A stretch of DNA of 64,000 nt from Haoranjiania flava (lineage in GTDB: Bacteria > Bacteroidota > Bacteroidia > Chitinophagales > Chitinophagaceae): the NCBI RefSeq assembly GCF_025631005.1, contig NZ_JAOTPL010000009.1:1-64000 (forward strand), in the 5' to 3' direction. The notes under the pieces are model-generated. The model was not told where the DNA came from. It saw only the letters and a program-made list of their open reading frames with translations, and searched no databases. Of the stretch, positions 1 through 7,390 are shown in pieces (position 1 is the first letter of the stretch; each line of letters starts with the position of its first letter). The translations under genes and the position numbers were made by a program.

Positions 1-100
1 TTCTTCGCTAACATAACGAAGAGGGAACAAAAAACTCAACAATATTTTTACTGGTTATCAAATGATTACAAAAATGCCAGTTAAAAAATCGCGTAAAATA

Positions 101-132
101 TTTGTTTTATAAAAATATATAGCGGAACTTTG
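101..132 (+). promoter_or_regulatory. candidate promoter of the rplM operon
   Basis: A TTTG at 101-104 is followed about 20 bases later by AACTTTG (126-132). This resembles the Bacteroidota -33 TTTG / -7 TAnnTTTG layout, although the TA of the -7 box is not matched. Transcription would begin near 138 and leave a leader of about 50 nt before rplM. Position and spacing support it; the imperfect -7 box keeps confidence modest. Confidence 0.45.
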
Positions 133-189
133 CAGCCTTAAATTACAGGCGGGATAGCGCTTGTACCAAACAAAACAAAAATTTATAAA

Positions 190-633
190 ATGAGTAAACT
201 ACATTTCACAACCAAGCATGCAAATGCGGCTACCGTTAAGCGCGAGTGGTATATCGTGGACGGTACTAATCAAACCGTAGGACGCATTGCAGCACAGATC
301 GCGGCGGTTTTACGCGGAAAAAACAAAACCTACTATACTCCACACGTTGACTGCGGCGACTACATCATCATTGTAAATGCAGATAAAGTAACCTTTACAG
401 GTAATAAACTGGAAGATAAAAACTACATCAACTTCTCCGGCTACCCCGGCGGTAAAAAAGAAGAAACTGCAGGCAACCTGTTGAAACGCCGTCCTGAAAT
501 GATCATGGAGAAAGCCGTAAAAGGCATGCTGCCCAAAAACAAACTGGGCCGTAAAATGATCAAGAAATTATTTGTGTATGCAGGAGACCAACACCCGCAC
601 AGTGCACAACAACCTAAAGAACTTAAATTTTAA
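190..633 (+). CDS. rplM: 50S ribosomal protein L13 (uL13)
   Basis: Structural protein of the large ribosomal subunit. At 147 residues it has the normal bacterial length, with the recognisable WYIVDGTNQTVGRIAAQIA start and a GMLPKNKLGRKM segment near residue 113. The ATG at 190 follows an A-rich stretch without a strong Shine-Dalgarno, as is usual in Bacteroidota. It is followed 26 bases later by rpsI, the near-universal L13-S9 pair, so the two are almost certainly co-transcribed. Identification is by family recognition and synteny and is very secure. Confidence 0.98.
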   Translation: MSKLHFTTKHANAATVKREWYIVDGTNQTVGRIAAQIAAVLRGKNKTYYTPHVDCGDYIIIVNADKVTFTGNKLEDKNYINFSGYPGGKKEETAGNLLKRRPEMIMEKAVKGMLPKNKLGRKMIKKLFVYAGDQHPHSAQQPKELKF

Positions 634-659
634 TCTGCCATTGGCACAAAATATATAAA

Positions 660-1049
660 ATGGAAAAACAAAAAAATGCCGTTGGTCGTCGTAAAGAAGC
701 CGTTACCCGCGTTTTTATCAGCAAAGGAAATGGTGCGATAAATGTAAATGGCAAAGATTATAAAGAATATTTTACATTGCCTTATCTGCAAAATGAGGTG
801 ATCCTTCCCTTAAACACTATACAGGCCGCTGATAAATTTGACGTCGTTATCAATGCTGTTGGTGGTGGTGTAAAAGGCCAGGCCGAAGCCGCCAAGCTGG
901 GCATTGCGCGCGCATTGCTTGAGATCGATGCTGAGTTCCGCCCTGCCCTGAAAGCAGCCGGCTTGCTTACCCGCGACTCACGCGTTGTTGAACGTAAGAA
1001 ATTCGGTAAGAAGAAAGCACGCAGAAGCTTCCAGTTCAGCAAACGTTAA
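660..1049 (+). CDS. rpsI: 30S ribosomal protein S9 (uS9)
   Basis: Small-subunit protein whose C-terminal tail reaches into the P site. It is 129 residues, typical for bacteria. It carries VGRRKEAVTRVFI at the N terminus, GGGVKGQAEAAKLGIARAL in the middle, and the conserved DSRVVERKKFGKKKARRSFQ run ending in the diagnostic SKR terminus that contacts tRNA. It sits directly behind rplM. The rpsB gene follows after a 117-base gap holding several hairpins (annotated separately). Confidence 0.98.
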   Translation: MEKQKNAVGRRKEAVTRVFISKGNGAINVNGKDYKEYFTLPYLQNEVILPLNTIQAADKFDVVINAVGGGVKGQAEAAKLGIARALLEIDAEFRPALKAAGLLTRDSRVVERKKFGKKKARRSFQFSKR

Positions 1050-1053
1050 TATC

Positions 1054-1157
1054 AGCCCCTTATCCTCCTTTTGGAGGAATACGGAGCCACAGCTCTTAAT
1101 AAATTTTTAAAACAATAAAACTTCCCGGAAGCTTTTCCATACGGAAAGCGAGGGGCT
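1054..1157 (+). ncRNA. structured leader upstream of rpsB (candidate r-protein leader)
   Basis: AGCCCC at 1054-1059 can pair with GGGGCT at 1152-1157, closing a domain that ends nine bases before the rpsB start codon. Inside are three hairpins: TCCTCC/GGAGGA (1063-1068 with 1073-1078, loop TTTT), GAGC/GCTC (1084-1087 with 1092-1095), and GCTTTTCC/GGAAAGC (1131-1138 with 1143-1149, one bulge). A multi-branched RNA just before a ribosomal gene fits autoregulation by S2 or EF-Ts. Alternatively part of it is a copy of the TCCTCC-TTTT-GGAGGA dispersed repeats seen in this phylum. Pairing was found by eye and not folded. Confidence 0.5.
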
Positions 1158-1166
1158 ACGTAAAAT

Positions 1167-2060
1167 ATGGAACAAAATACTTCTTTACAGCAGCAGTTGC
1201 TCGAAGCAGGAGTTCATTTCGGCCACCTGAAAAAGAAATGGAACCCTAAAATGCTGCCTTATATCTTTGCAGAAAAGAAAGGTATCCACATTATTGACCT
1301 GAATAAAACCGTAGAACACCTGCAGGAGTCTGCAGCAGCACTGAAACAAATTGCTAAAAGCGGTAAAAAAATCATGTTTGTGGCAACTAAGAAACAGGCT
1401 AAAGAAATCGTTTCTGAGTGTGCCAAAAAAGTAAACATGCCATTCGCTACCGAAAGATGGCTGGGCGGTATGCTTACCAACTTCAATACTGTGCGCAAAA
1501 GCGTGAAAAAAATGCAGAGCATTGAAAAACTACTGAGCGATAACAATGCAGAAAGCCTTACTAAAAAAGAACGTCTTACCTTGAGCCGCGATAAAGAGAA
1601 AATGGAAAAAGTACTGGGCGGAATCTCACAGCTTAGCCGTCTTCCGGCAGCACTGTTCATCGTAGATATAGGCGAAGAGCACATTGCACTGGCAGAAGCA
1701 AAACGCTTAGGCATCACTACCTTCGGTATGGTAGATACCAACGGGGATCCCAACAAAGTAGACTATGCCATTCCTGCAAATGACGATGCTACCAAGTCTG
1801 TAGCTATCATTACCAACTACATCACTGCGGCTATAGCTGAAGGGCTGGCTGAGCGCCAGGCTTCCAAAGATGAAGAGTCAGAAGTAGAGACCAATGAAAA
1901 TGAAGCCAAAGCAGCACGCATTCAGGCCGAAGCAGAAGCAGAAAGCGGGAATAAAAGCCGTGCTAAAGAAGAGTCCGCAAGAGAAGGCGGCGCTCCCAGA
2001 CGCAGAATGCAAGGAAGCGGCGGCGGACAACGCAGACATACTCCAGGCGCAAAAAGATAA
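1167..2060 (+). CDS. rpsB: 30S ribosomal protein S2 (uS2) with long charged tail
   Basis: Small-subunit protein needed for S1 binding and initiation. The core (about residues 1-230) shows GVHFGHLKKKWNPKMLPYIF, the KQAKEIV segment, ERWLGGMLTNF and the D-NGDPN region near 195. At 297 residues it exceeds the usual ~240: residues from about 232 form a low-complexity tail rich in E/A/K, then R/G/Q, ending near GGGQRRHTPGAKR. Such tails occur in relatives but their function is unknown. tsf follows after 96 bases, the classic rpsB-tsf pair. The ATG at 1167 lies directly after the structured leader. Confidence 0.97.
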   Translation: MEQNTSLQQQLLEAGVHFGHLKKKWNPKMLPYIFAEKKGIHIIDLNKTVEHLQESAAALKQIAKSGKKIMFVATKKQAKEIVSECAKKVNMPFATERWLGGMLTNFNTVRKSVKKMQSIEKLLSDNNAESLTKKERLTLSRDKEKMEKVLGGISQLSRLPAALFIVDIGEEHIALAEAKRLGITTFGMVDTNGDPNKVDYAIPANDDATKSVAIITNYITAAIAEGLAERQASKDEESEVETNENEAKAARIQAEAEAESGNKSRAKEESAREGGAPRRRMQGSGGGQRRHTPGAKR

Positions 2061-2093
2061 TTTTCTCAAAGGAAAATTTAGACAATAACTTAT

Positions 2094-2124
2094 AAGATGC
2101 CTGTAAACATTTTGCAGGCATCTT
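2094..2124 (+). promoter_or_regulatory. intercistronic hairpin between rpsB and tsf
   Basis: AAGATGCCTG (2094-2103) pairs perfectly with CAGGCATCTT (2115-2124) around an 11-base loop, followed by GTCTTTAT. The T-run is too broken for a strong intrinsic terminator. A partial attenuator, or an RNA-processing site that sets the S2:EF-Ts ratio, is more likely. Confidence 0.5.
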
Positions 2125-2156
2125 GTCTTTATAAAAAACATTTAAACATATAATTT

Positions 2157-2987
2157 ATGGCAAATATTACAGCTCAAGACATTAACAAACTGCGCCAGGC
2201 TACCGGCGCTGGTATGATGGACTGCCGCAAAGCATTGACAGAAACCAACGGCGACTTTGAAGCCGCTATTGACTGGCTAAGAAAACAAGGACAGAAAGTA
2301 GCCGCAAAGCGTGGCGACCGTGAAGCAAAAGAAGGCGTTGTAATAGCGCAAACCAACAGCGACCATACAAAGGGATATATCATCACTGTAGGTTGCGAAA
2401 CTGACTTCGTTTCCAAAAATGCCGACTTCGTTTCTTTTGTACAAACCATTGCAAACGCAGGCGTAAACGCTGACGTAAACTCTATTGAAGAATTAAAGGC
2501 TGTTAATATCAACGGCGCTACAGTTGCTGATATGGTGAATGATAAACTTGCTGCCATCGGTGAAAAAATTGATGTGGTACGTTTTGAAAAAGTGGAAGCG
2601 CCTTACGTGGCTTCGTACATCCACGGTGCAAACCGCATTGGCGTATTGGTAGGTTTAGACAAACAAGCGCCTGAAGCAGGCAGGGATATTGCTATGCAGA
2701 TCGCAGCATTGAATCCTTTGGCTGTTGACGCAAGCAGTGTAGCTGCCGATATTGTTGAGCGTGAGAAAAATGTAATTATCGATACCATGAAAGCTGACCC
2801 TAAAATGGCCGGCAAACCAGACGAGATGATCAGCAAGATCGCAGAAGGCAAACTGGGCGCATTCTTCAAAGAAAATACTCTGCTGGCACAACAGTTTGTG
2901 AAAGACGGCAGCATTACGGTTGAAAACTACCTGAAACAAAACGGCGAACTGAAAGTTACTGACTTTAAGCGTGTAGCTTTAGGATAA
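2157..2987 (+). CDS. tsf: translation elongation factor Ts
   Basis: Guanine-nucleotide exchange factor that regenerates EF-Tu-GTP in the cytoplasm. The 276 residues begin with a UBA-like domain (ITAQDINKLRQATGAGMMDC, residues ~4-23). The exchange motif follows as ETDFVSKNADF near residue 82. Two core subdomains follow, and the C-terminal module ends in TDFKRVALG. Length matches the family. Transcription appears to end at the strong hairpin at 3007-3032. Confidence 0.98.
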   Translation: MANITAQDINKLRQATGAGMMDCRKALTETNGDFEAAIDWLRKQGQKVAAKRGDREAKEGVVIAQTNSDHTKGYIITVGCETDFVSKNADFVSFVQTIANAGVNADVNSIEELKAVNINGATVADMVNDKLAAIGEKIDVVRFEKVEAPYVASYIHGANRIGVLVGLDKQAPEAGRDIAMQIAALNPLAVDASSVAADIVEREKNVIIDTMKADPKMAGKPDEMISKIAEGKLGAFFKENTLLAQQFVKDGSITVENYLKQNGELKVTDFKRVALG

Positions 2988-3006
2988 ATTTTCTGCATAT
3001 ATTCTT

Positions 3007-3032
3007 AAAACTCCCTTCCCGGGAGTTTTTTT
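3007..3032 (+). terminator. intrinsic terminator after tsf
   Basis: AAAACTCCC (3007-3015), loop TTCCC, GGGAGTTTT (3021-3029) and continuing T residues form a textbook rho-independent terminator 20 bases past the tsf stop codon. Confidence 0.85.
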
Positions 3033-3073
3033 GTGGGTATACTTGTATAACGCAATAAGCGAGCATATGCCAT

Positions 3074-3113
3074 TAAAAAAATTGCTCCGCAGCTATGTAT
3101 AGTTGCGAAGCAA
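3074..3113 (-). terminator. intrinsic terminator after the RRM protein gene
   Basis: Read on the minus strand, TTGCTTCGCAACTA (3113-3100) pairs with TAGCTGCGGAGCAA (3095-3082) across a four-base loop, with two mismatches, and runs into seven T residues. It lies 45 bases downstream of the RRM gene stop and faces the tsf terminator, cleanly separating the two convergent units. Confidence 0.8.
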
Positions 3114-3158
3114 TCCATGCAGCACTTTCTTCAGGAAAATGCCTAAAAAGATTTGTTA

Positions 3159-3473
3159 TTAGTAACGATCGTCACGACGTCCGCCATCATAGCTCTTCTT
3201 CTTGTAACCGCCAGAGCCTGAGCCGCCGCCGTTTTCCTGTTTTTCGTTTACAACGATATTTCTACCGCCAACTTCAGCACCGTTAAGGCCTTCGATAGCT
3301 CTTTTTGCAGCTTCTTCGTCAGCCATTTCTACAAATGCAAATCCTTTGCTACGGTTGTTGTTAAACTTGTCCGTAATTACTTTTGCAGAGATTACTTCTC
3401 CGTACTCAGAGAATAATTCTTTTAAATCATCGCTGCTTAAACTCCAGCTAAGATTTCCAACGTAAATGTTCAT
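3159..3473 (-). CDS. RRM-type RNA-binding protein
   Basis: Small cytoplasmic RNA-binding protein of 104 residues with one RNA-recognition motif. RNP2 is IYVGNLSW at residues 2-9 and RNP1 is KGFAFVEM near residues 43-50. The tail (about residue 80 on) is Gly/Ser-rich then Arg/Asp/Tyr-rich, like cyanobacterial and Bacteroides single-RRM proteins that act in cold response or RNA chaperoning. The reading frame extends 18 codons upstream, but the ATG at 3473 begins the RRM strand exactly. A TAACTTTG -7 box at 3580-3587 implies a leader of about 100 nt, which would suit post-transcriptional control. Its RNA targets are not known. Confidence 0.9.
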   Translation of the reverse strand: MNIYVGNLSWSLSSDDLKELFSEYGEVISAKVITDKFNNNRSKGFAFVEMADEEAAKRAIEGLNGAEVGGRNIVVNEKQENGGGSGSGGYKKKSYDGGRRDDRY

Positions 3474-3579
3474 TTTAATACTTTTTGAATTTTTTAATAA
3501 TACAGTGTGATCCAAATCCAAAAACATAATACGCAGGAACGTTTAGTTAAAGAGAATTTGATAACTGTTGTTTCACCGG

Positions 3580-3587
3580 CAAAGTTA
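3580..3587 (-). promoter_or_regulatory. candidate -7 promoter element for the RRM gene
   Basis: Minus-strand TAACTTTG is an exact match to TAnnTTTG, about 107 bases upstream of the chosen start codon. A convincing -33 TTTG was not found, so this is supported mainly by the -7 match. Confidence 0.45.
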
Positions 3588-3654
3588 TAGGGATTTAATT
3601 TAAAAAACCTGATTTTCAATGAAATTTTTCAATAATTTTTTAGGAATCAACGCT

Positions 3655-4344
3655 TTACATTAAATCTGCGCCTGAAAGCAGGTCAGGGCGCAGCTTTTTA
3701 GTCCTTTCAACAGACTGTTGATGCCTCCAATCGTCTATCAATCTGTGGTTTCCGCTAAGCAACACATCAGGTACTTTCCAACCTCTGAAATCCACCGGCC
3801 TGGTATAAACAGGGGGTGCAAGCAGCTTATCCTGAAAGCTGTCTGTAAGTGCGGAAGTTTCATTGTTCAGCACGCCGGGGATCAGCCGCCCAACAGCATC
3901 TACCAGTACAGCAGCAGCCAGCTCACCGCCGCTTAAAACGTAGTCGCCAATAGATATTTCTTTAGTCACAAACTGATCACGTACGCGCTGGTCTATGCCT
4001 TTGTAATGGCCGCAGATGATCAGCAGGTTTTTTTTAAGCGACAACTGGTTGGCCATTGGCTGGTCAAGGGTGTCCCCATCGGGTGTTAAAAAAATTATTT
4101 CATCAAAAGGCGCATCCTTCTGTAAGGTTTCTATGGCATTCACCAGCGGCTCGCACATCATTACCATGCCTGCACCGCCGCCAAACTGGTAATCATCAAT
4201 CTGTTTGTATTTGTTCAGCGACCACTTTCGGAGGTTATGCACTTCTACATGCAGCAAACCCTTATCCTGTGCGCGTTTCATGATGCTGTGAGAAAAAGGG
4301 CTTTCTAATAATTCAGGTACGGCTGAAAGAATGTGTATGTGCAT
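3655..4344 (-). CDS. trmD: tRNA (guanine37-N1)-methyltransferase
   Basis: Cytoplasmic SPOUT-class enzyme that transfers a methyl group from SAM to G37 of tRNAs, preventing +1 frameshifting. The 229 residues match the family length. Visible motifs are GGGAGMVM near residue 56, ICGHYKGIDQRV near 110, and the trefoil-knot cofactor site IGDYVLSGGELAA near 132. It is transcribed alone here: the downstream neighbour is an unrelated RRM gene and the usual rpsP-rimM-rplS partners are absent. The promoter box at 4365-4372 gives a leader of only about 15 nt. Confidence 0.97.
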   Translation of the reverse strand: MHIHILSAVPELLESPFSHSIMKRAQDKGLLHVEVHNLRKWSLNKYKQIDDYQFGGGAGMVMMCEPLVNAIETLQKDAPFDEIIFLTPDGDTLDQPMANQLSLKKNLLIICGHYKGIDQRVRDQFVTKEISIGDYVLSGGELAAAVLVDAVGRLIPGVLNNETSALTDSFQDKLLAPPVYTRPVDFRGWKVPDVLLSGNHRLIDDWRHQQSVERTKKLRPDLLSGADLM

Positions 4345-4364
4345 AATGTAAACGTTGTGCCCGG

Positions 4365-4372
4365 CAAAGATA
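4365..4372 (-). promoter_or_regulatory. candidate -7 promoter element for trmD
   Basis: Minus-strand TATCTTTG matches TAnnTTTG exactly and is followed by C, 21 bases upstream of the trmD ATG. The -33 region is AT-rich without a clear TTTG. Confidence 0.55.
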
Positions 4373-4408
4373 TTATTTTGATTTTATAATGTTGTGATGA
4401 GGGTTATG

Positions 4409-4461
4409 GAGTGATGGAGTTACGGAGTTACGGAGTTATGAAGTGATCAAGTGATCAAGTG
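4409..4461. repeat. imperfect 8-bp tandem array
   Basis: Successive 8-base units read GAGTGATG, GAGTTACG, GAGTTACG, GAGTTATG, AAGTGATC, AAGTGATC and a partial AAGTG. The array lies in the 294-base gap between trmD and thrA and is non-coding. Similar short-period arrays occur between genes in this phylum; no function can be read from it. Confidence 0.8.
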
Positions 4462-4481
4462 CTACAACCCCAGGCAAGGCA

Positions 4482-4512
4482 ACACAGGGGCACAAGCAGC
4501 CTTGTGCCCTGG
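4482..4512. repeat. strong hairpin in the thrA-trmD gap
   Basis: GGGCACAAG (4488-4496) pairs with CTTGTGCCC (4501-4509) around a CAGC loop, and outer bases extend it with one bulge. There is no T-run on either strand, so it is not a standard terminator. Together with the 8-bp array it makes up most of the identifiable content of this 294-base intergenic stretch. It may protect the thrA 3' end. Confidence 0.55.
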
Positions 4513-4638
4513 TAAATTCCTTGGTTTAAAAATAGCATTACCTCATGTGCGCCGTGAAAACATTTAGCGCACTAACCAAACCTTGTGTCATAGTAAAATC
4601 TTAACGCGCTTTGTGTACATATATCTTCCAGAACTAAC

Positions 4639-7077
4639 CTAAGGCGCTGCTTTGATGATGTCTGCAAATACCCCGCTTGCTGTAACATCTCCTCCTGCGC
4701 CGGCGCCTTTGATCACCAGCGGCTGCTGCGCATAGCGTTTGGTATAGTACAAAACAATATTGTCTTTTCCATACAAATGATAAAAGTCAGCATCAGCGGG
4801 GATTTCCTGCAAACCAACCATAGCTCTGCCCTGCTCAAATGCCGCTACATACTTCAGTTTACAACCTTTGTCATGTGCACTGTCATACAATTTTTTGAAA
4901 TGTGCTTCATTTTTCTCAAGGCATGCATAAAAATCTTCAACACTTCCGCTGAAACAATCCTGCGGCAGGAACTGTGTTGCTGCAATATCATCCATCTCCA
5001 ATGCATAGCCTGCTTCCCTGGCAAGGATCAGTATTTTGCGCATTACATCTGTGCCACCCAGATCCAGGCGCGGGTCTGGCTCTGTATAGCCCTCTGCCTG
5101 TGCGCGTTTCACCACTTCAGCAAATGTTTCTTTTCCATCATAGTTATTAAAAACAAAATTGAGCGTGCCAGACAGCACTGCTTCTATTTTTACAATTTCA
5201 TCGCCACTGCGCAACAGGTCATTCAGTGTGCCTATCACCGGCAAACCTGCGCCAACATTGGTTTCGAAATAAAATGATGCATTAAAATCCGCAGAGAGCT
5301 CTTTGAGTCGCCGGTAATAGGCATAATCAGACGAACAGGCAATTTTATTACAGGCCACTACAGAGATACTTCTTGACAAGAAAACATGGTAAGAGCGCGC
5401 AATAGCCTCATCGGCTGTAACATCTACCACCACTGTATTTCGAAGGTTTTTATTTACTATTTTCTTTGCCAGCATCGGTAGCTGTATCTCTTCGCTATCT
5501 TTGAGATGCTGCTGCCAGTTGCTTAAATCTAATTCATCATCCTCTGCAAGTAAAGCCTGGCGCGAGTTTGCAATACCTATTATACGCAACTGAAGGTTTA
5601 AATTTTTCAACAGAAAATCCTGCTGCTCGCGGATCTGTTCAATGAGCTTACTGCCTACGTTGCCAACACCCAGGATAAATACATTTAACTGCTTGCGCGC
5701 CCGCTCAAAGAAACGCTCATGAAGCGTATTGACCGCTTTTTTTACATCAGCCGTAGAGATAACTGCAGAAATATTTTTTTCTGAAGAACCCTGTGCTATT
5801 GCGCGGATGTTGATACCATTCCTGCCCAGCGCACTGAACATTTTGCCTGCTATACCCGGATGCCTTTTCATTTTATCGCCCACCAGCGCTACGATGGATA
5901 AGTTGTGCTCTTCTTTTACCGGGTCTAATTTCTGGGAATCAATTTCATAAGCAAACGCTTTATTGACAACGGTTGCGGCACGTGTGCCATCAGCGGCGTT
6001 TACGGCCACGCAGATGGAATGTTCAGAAGAGCTTTGAGTGATCAGCACCACATTTATTTTTGCTTCTGCCAGCGCCGTGAAAAATGTTTTGGAAGACCCC
6101 GGTATGCCAACCATGCCGCTGCCTTCAAGGCTCAGCAGGCTGATGTCTGATATGCTGGAGATACCTGTAACTACTTCTCCTTCGCGTGGAGCTACATGCT
6201 GTATTACCGTGCCTGCATCGCCGGGGGCAAAAGTATTTTTTACCCAGATAGGGATCTCCCTGGCCATGGCGGGCTGTATGGTAGGCGGATACACTACCTT
6301 AGCCCCAAAGTGTGTAAGCTCCATCGCTTCTTTGTATGAAATTACGGGGATCACTTTCGCGTTGTTTACCAGTCGGGGATCTGCCGTCATCATACCGGAA
6401 ACATCCGTCCATATCTGTAAGGCATCAGCATGCAGCGCTGCAGCTATAACAGCGGCCGTATAATCCGATCCGCCACGACCTAATGTAGTAACGGTGCCTG
6501 TTTCAGCACGCGCAATAAAGCCGGGGGCAATAAATAAATTTTTATCCGAAGCATTGAAGTAGTCAATGATCCTTTGGTTGGTTTCTTCAAACAGTATATT
6601 TGCCTTGCCGTGATTGTTATCGGTTAACAGCAAGTCCCTGGAGTCTATCCAGGCATGATCAATATTGAGCGAATGCATGTAGGCAGAAATGATTTTGCTC
6701 GACAGCAATTCGCCAAAGCCAATGATCTTGTCTTTTGATGCAGCAGAAATTTCCTGAAGCCTGAAAACGCCTTCAGCTATATCTTCCAGCTCATTAAAAG
6801 TTTGCATGACCAAACTTAAACTTGCACTCTGCGTAGTAACAGGCAATAATGTTTTTACTGCTTCCAGGTGCTGCTCTGAGAGCGCGCTTATTTTCTCTGT
6901 GTATGATGGATCCTTGCCGGCGGCGAGATTTCCTATCTCTATTAATTTATCTGTAACGCCGCTTAAGGCAGAAACTACGAACAATTTTTTTTGTGGATCA
7001 GCAGTAACTATATTTACTACTTTCCTGATGTTTTCGGCATTGGCTACTGAAGTCCCGCCGAATTTTAATACTTGCAT
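4639..7077 (-). CDS. thrA: bifunctional aspartokinase / homoserine dehydrogenase
   Basis: Catalyses the first and third steps of the aspartate pathway to threonine, methionine and isoleucine. The 812 residues comprise an aspartokinase domain (MQVLKFGGTSV start; GRGGSDYTAAVIA near 215), paired ACT regulatory domains (~315-455), and a NAD(P)-dependent homoserine dehydrogenase (GVGNVGSKL near 470; LSGTLNFVFN and PDPRLDLGGTDVMRK further on). The ATG at 7077 starts the conserved kinase strand; ten upstream in-frame codons are not conserved. thrB and thrC do not follow, unlike the usual thrABC order. A Thr/Ile-codon leader peptide precedes it and suggests attenuation, alongside likely allosteric threonine control through the ACT domains. 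Confidence 0.96.
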   Translation of the reverse strand: MQVLKFGGTSVANAENIRKVVNIVTADPQKKLFVVSALSGVTDKLIEIGNLAAGKDPSYTEKISALSEQHLEAVKTLLPVTTQSASLSLVMQTFNELEDIAEGVFRLQEISAASKDKIIGFGELLSSKIISAYMHSLNIDHAWIDSRDLLLTDNNHGKANILFEETNQRIIDYFNASDKNLFIAPGFIARAETGTVTTLGRGGSDYTAAVIAAALHADALQIWTDVSGMMTADPRLVNNAKVIPVISYKEAMELTHFGAKVVYPPTIQPAMAREIPIWVKNTFAPGDAGTVIQHVAPREGEVVTGISSISDISLLSLEGSGMVGIPGSSKTFFTALAEAKINVVLITQSSSEHSICVAVNAADGTRAATVVNKAFAYEIDSQKLDPVKEEHNLSIVALVGDKMKRHPGIAGKMFSALGRNGINIRAIAQGSSEKNISAVISTADVKKAVNTLHERFFERARKQLNVFILGVGNVGSKLIEQIREQQDFLLKNLNLQLRIIGIANSRQALLAEDDELDLSNWQQHLKDSEEIQLPMLAKKIVNKNLRNTVVVDVTADEAIARSYHVFLSRSISVVACNKIACSSDYAYYRRLKELSADFNASFYFETNVGAGLPVIGTLNDLLRSGDEIVKIEAVLSGTLNFVFNNYDGKETFAEVVKRAQAEGYTEPDPRLDLGGTDVMRKILILAREAGYALEMDDIAATQFLPQDCFSGSVEDFYACLEKNEAHFKKLYDSAHDKGCKLKYVAAFEQGRAMVGLQEIPADADFYHLYGKDNIVLYYTKRYAQQPLVIKGAGAGGDVTASGVFADIIKAAP

Positions 7078-7160
7078 TTTTAATTGATTAGCTGATGAAT
7101 AATACAACCCCTTTCTCTGATAGCGGCTTAGGAAAGCCCAAGTGATGATATGGTAATGCT

Positions 7161-7178
7161 GAACCCTTTACAGGGTCC
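7161..7178 (-). promoter_or_regulatory. hairpin overlapping the thrA leader-peptide stop
   Basis: Minus-strand GGACCC (7178-7173) pairs with GGGTTC (7166-7161), including one G-U, around a six-base loop that contains the leader TAA. A second small stem, GGCTT/AAGCC with a TCCT loop, follows about 20 bases downstream. A ribosome stalled at the ACT-ACG-ATC-ATT-ATT codons would sit at the edge of the first hairpin. Confidence 0.45.
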
Positions 7179-7251
7179 CAATAATGATCGTAGTTCCTGC
7201 TGCCAAAGCAGGTATATCAAAAGAATGGGTATATAGAAAAAGATTTTTCAT
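7168..7251 (-). CDS. candidate threonine/isoleucine leader peptide upstream of thrA
   Basis: A 27-codon ORF on the thrA strand starts at ATG 7251 and ends at TAA 7168. Its last residues read AGTTIIIGTL, so five of the last eight codons are Thr or Ile (ACT ACG ATC ATT ATT GGG ACC CTG). This is the composition expected of a ribosome-stalling attenuator for a Thr/Ile pathway enzyme. The stop codon lies in the loop of a hairpin (7161-7178), and a promoter-like pair of boxes sits just upstream. It is too short for standard gene callers. No clear terminator with a T-run lies between it and thrA, so the exact mechanism is uncertain. Confidence 0.6.
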   Translation of the reverse strand: MKNLFLYTHSFDIPALAAGTTIIIGTL

Positions 7252-7261
7252 GAATACAGCT

Positions 7262-7290
7262 GCAAGATAATAAAAAATGCAAGAAACAAA
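7262..7290 (-). promoter_or_regulatory. candidate promoter of the thrA transcript
   Basis: Minus-strand TTTG (7290-7287) and TATCTTGC (7269-7262) are 17 bases apart, close to the Bacteroidota -33/-7 pattern but one base short of TAnnTTTG. It would place the start of transcription only a few bases before the leader-peptide ATG. With the leader peptide it accounts for the right half of the 313-base thrA-lipB divergent region (7078-7390). No convincing lipB promoter was seen. Confidence 0.4.
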
Positions 7291-7390
7291 TAAATTTTTT
7301 AGAAAACGTATAGACGGTTCGCTGCCGGTGAAATTTTTAAAGATAGAATCACATACCAGCCTGTCTGATTAATTTGTATTTTTACAGCTT

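Noticed and set aside
1878..2141. Frames opposite and within the rpsB tail
   Set aside because: They are shadows caused by the low-complexity codons of the S2 tail.
3655..4344. trmD as part of an rpsP-rimM-trmD-rplS operon
   Set aside because: The usual partners are absent on both sides; the gene has its own promoter element and stands alone.
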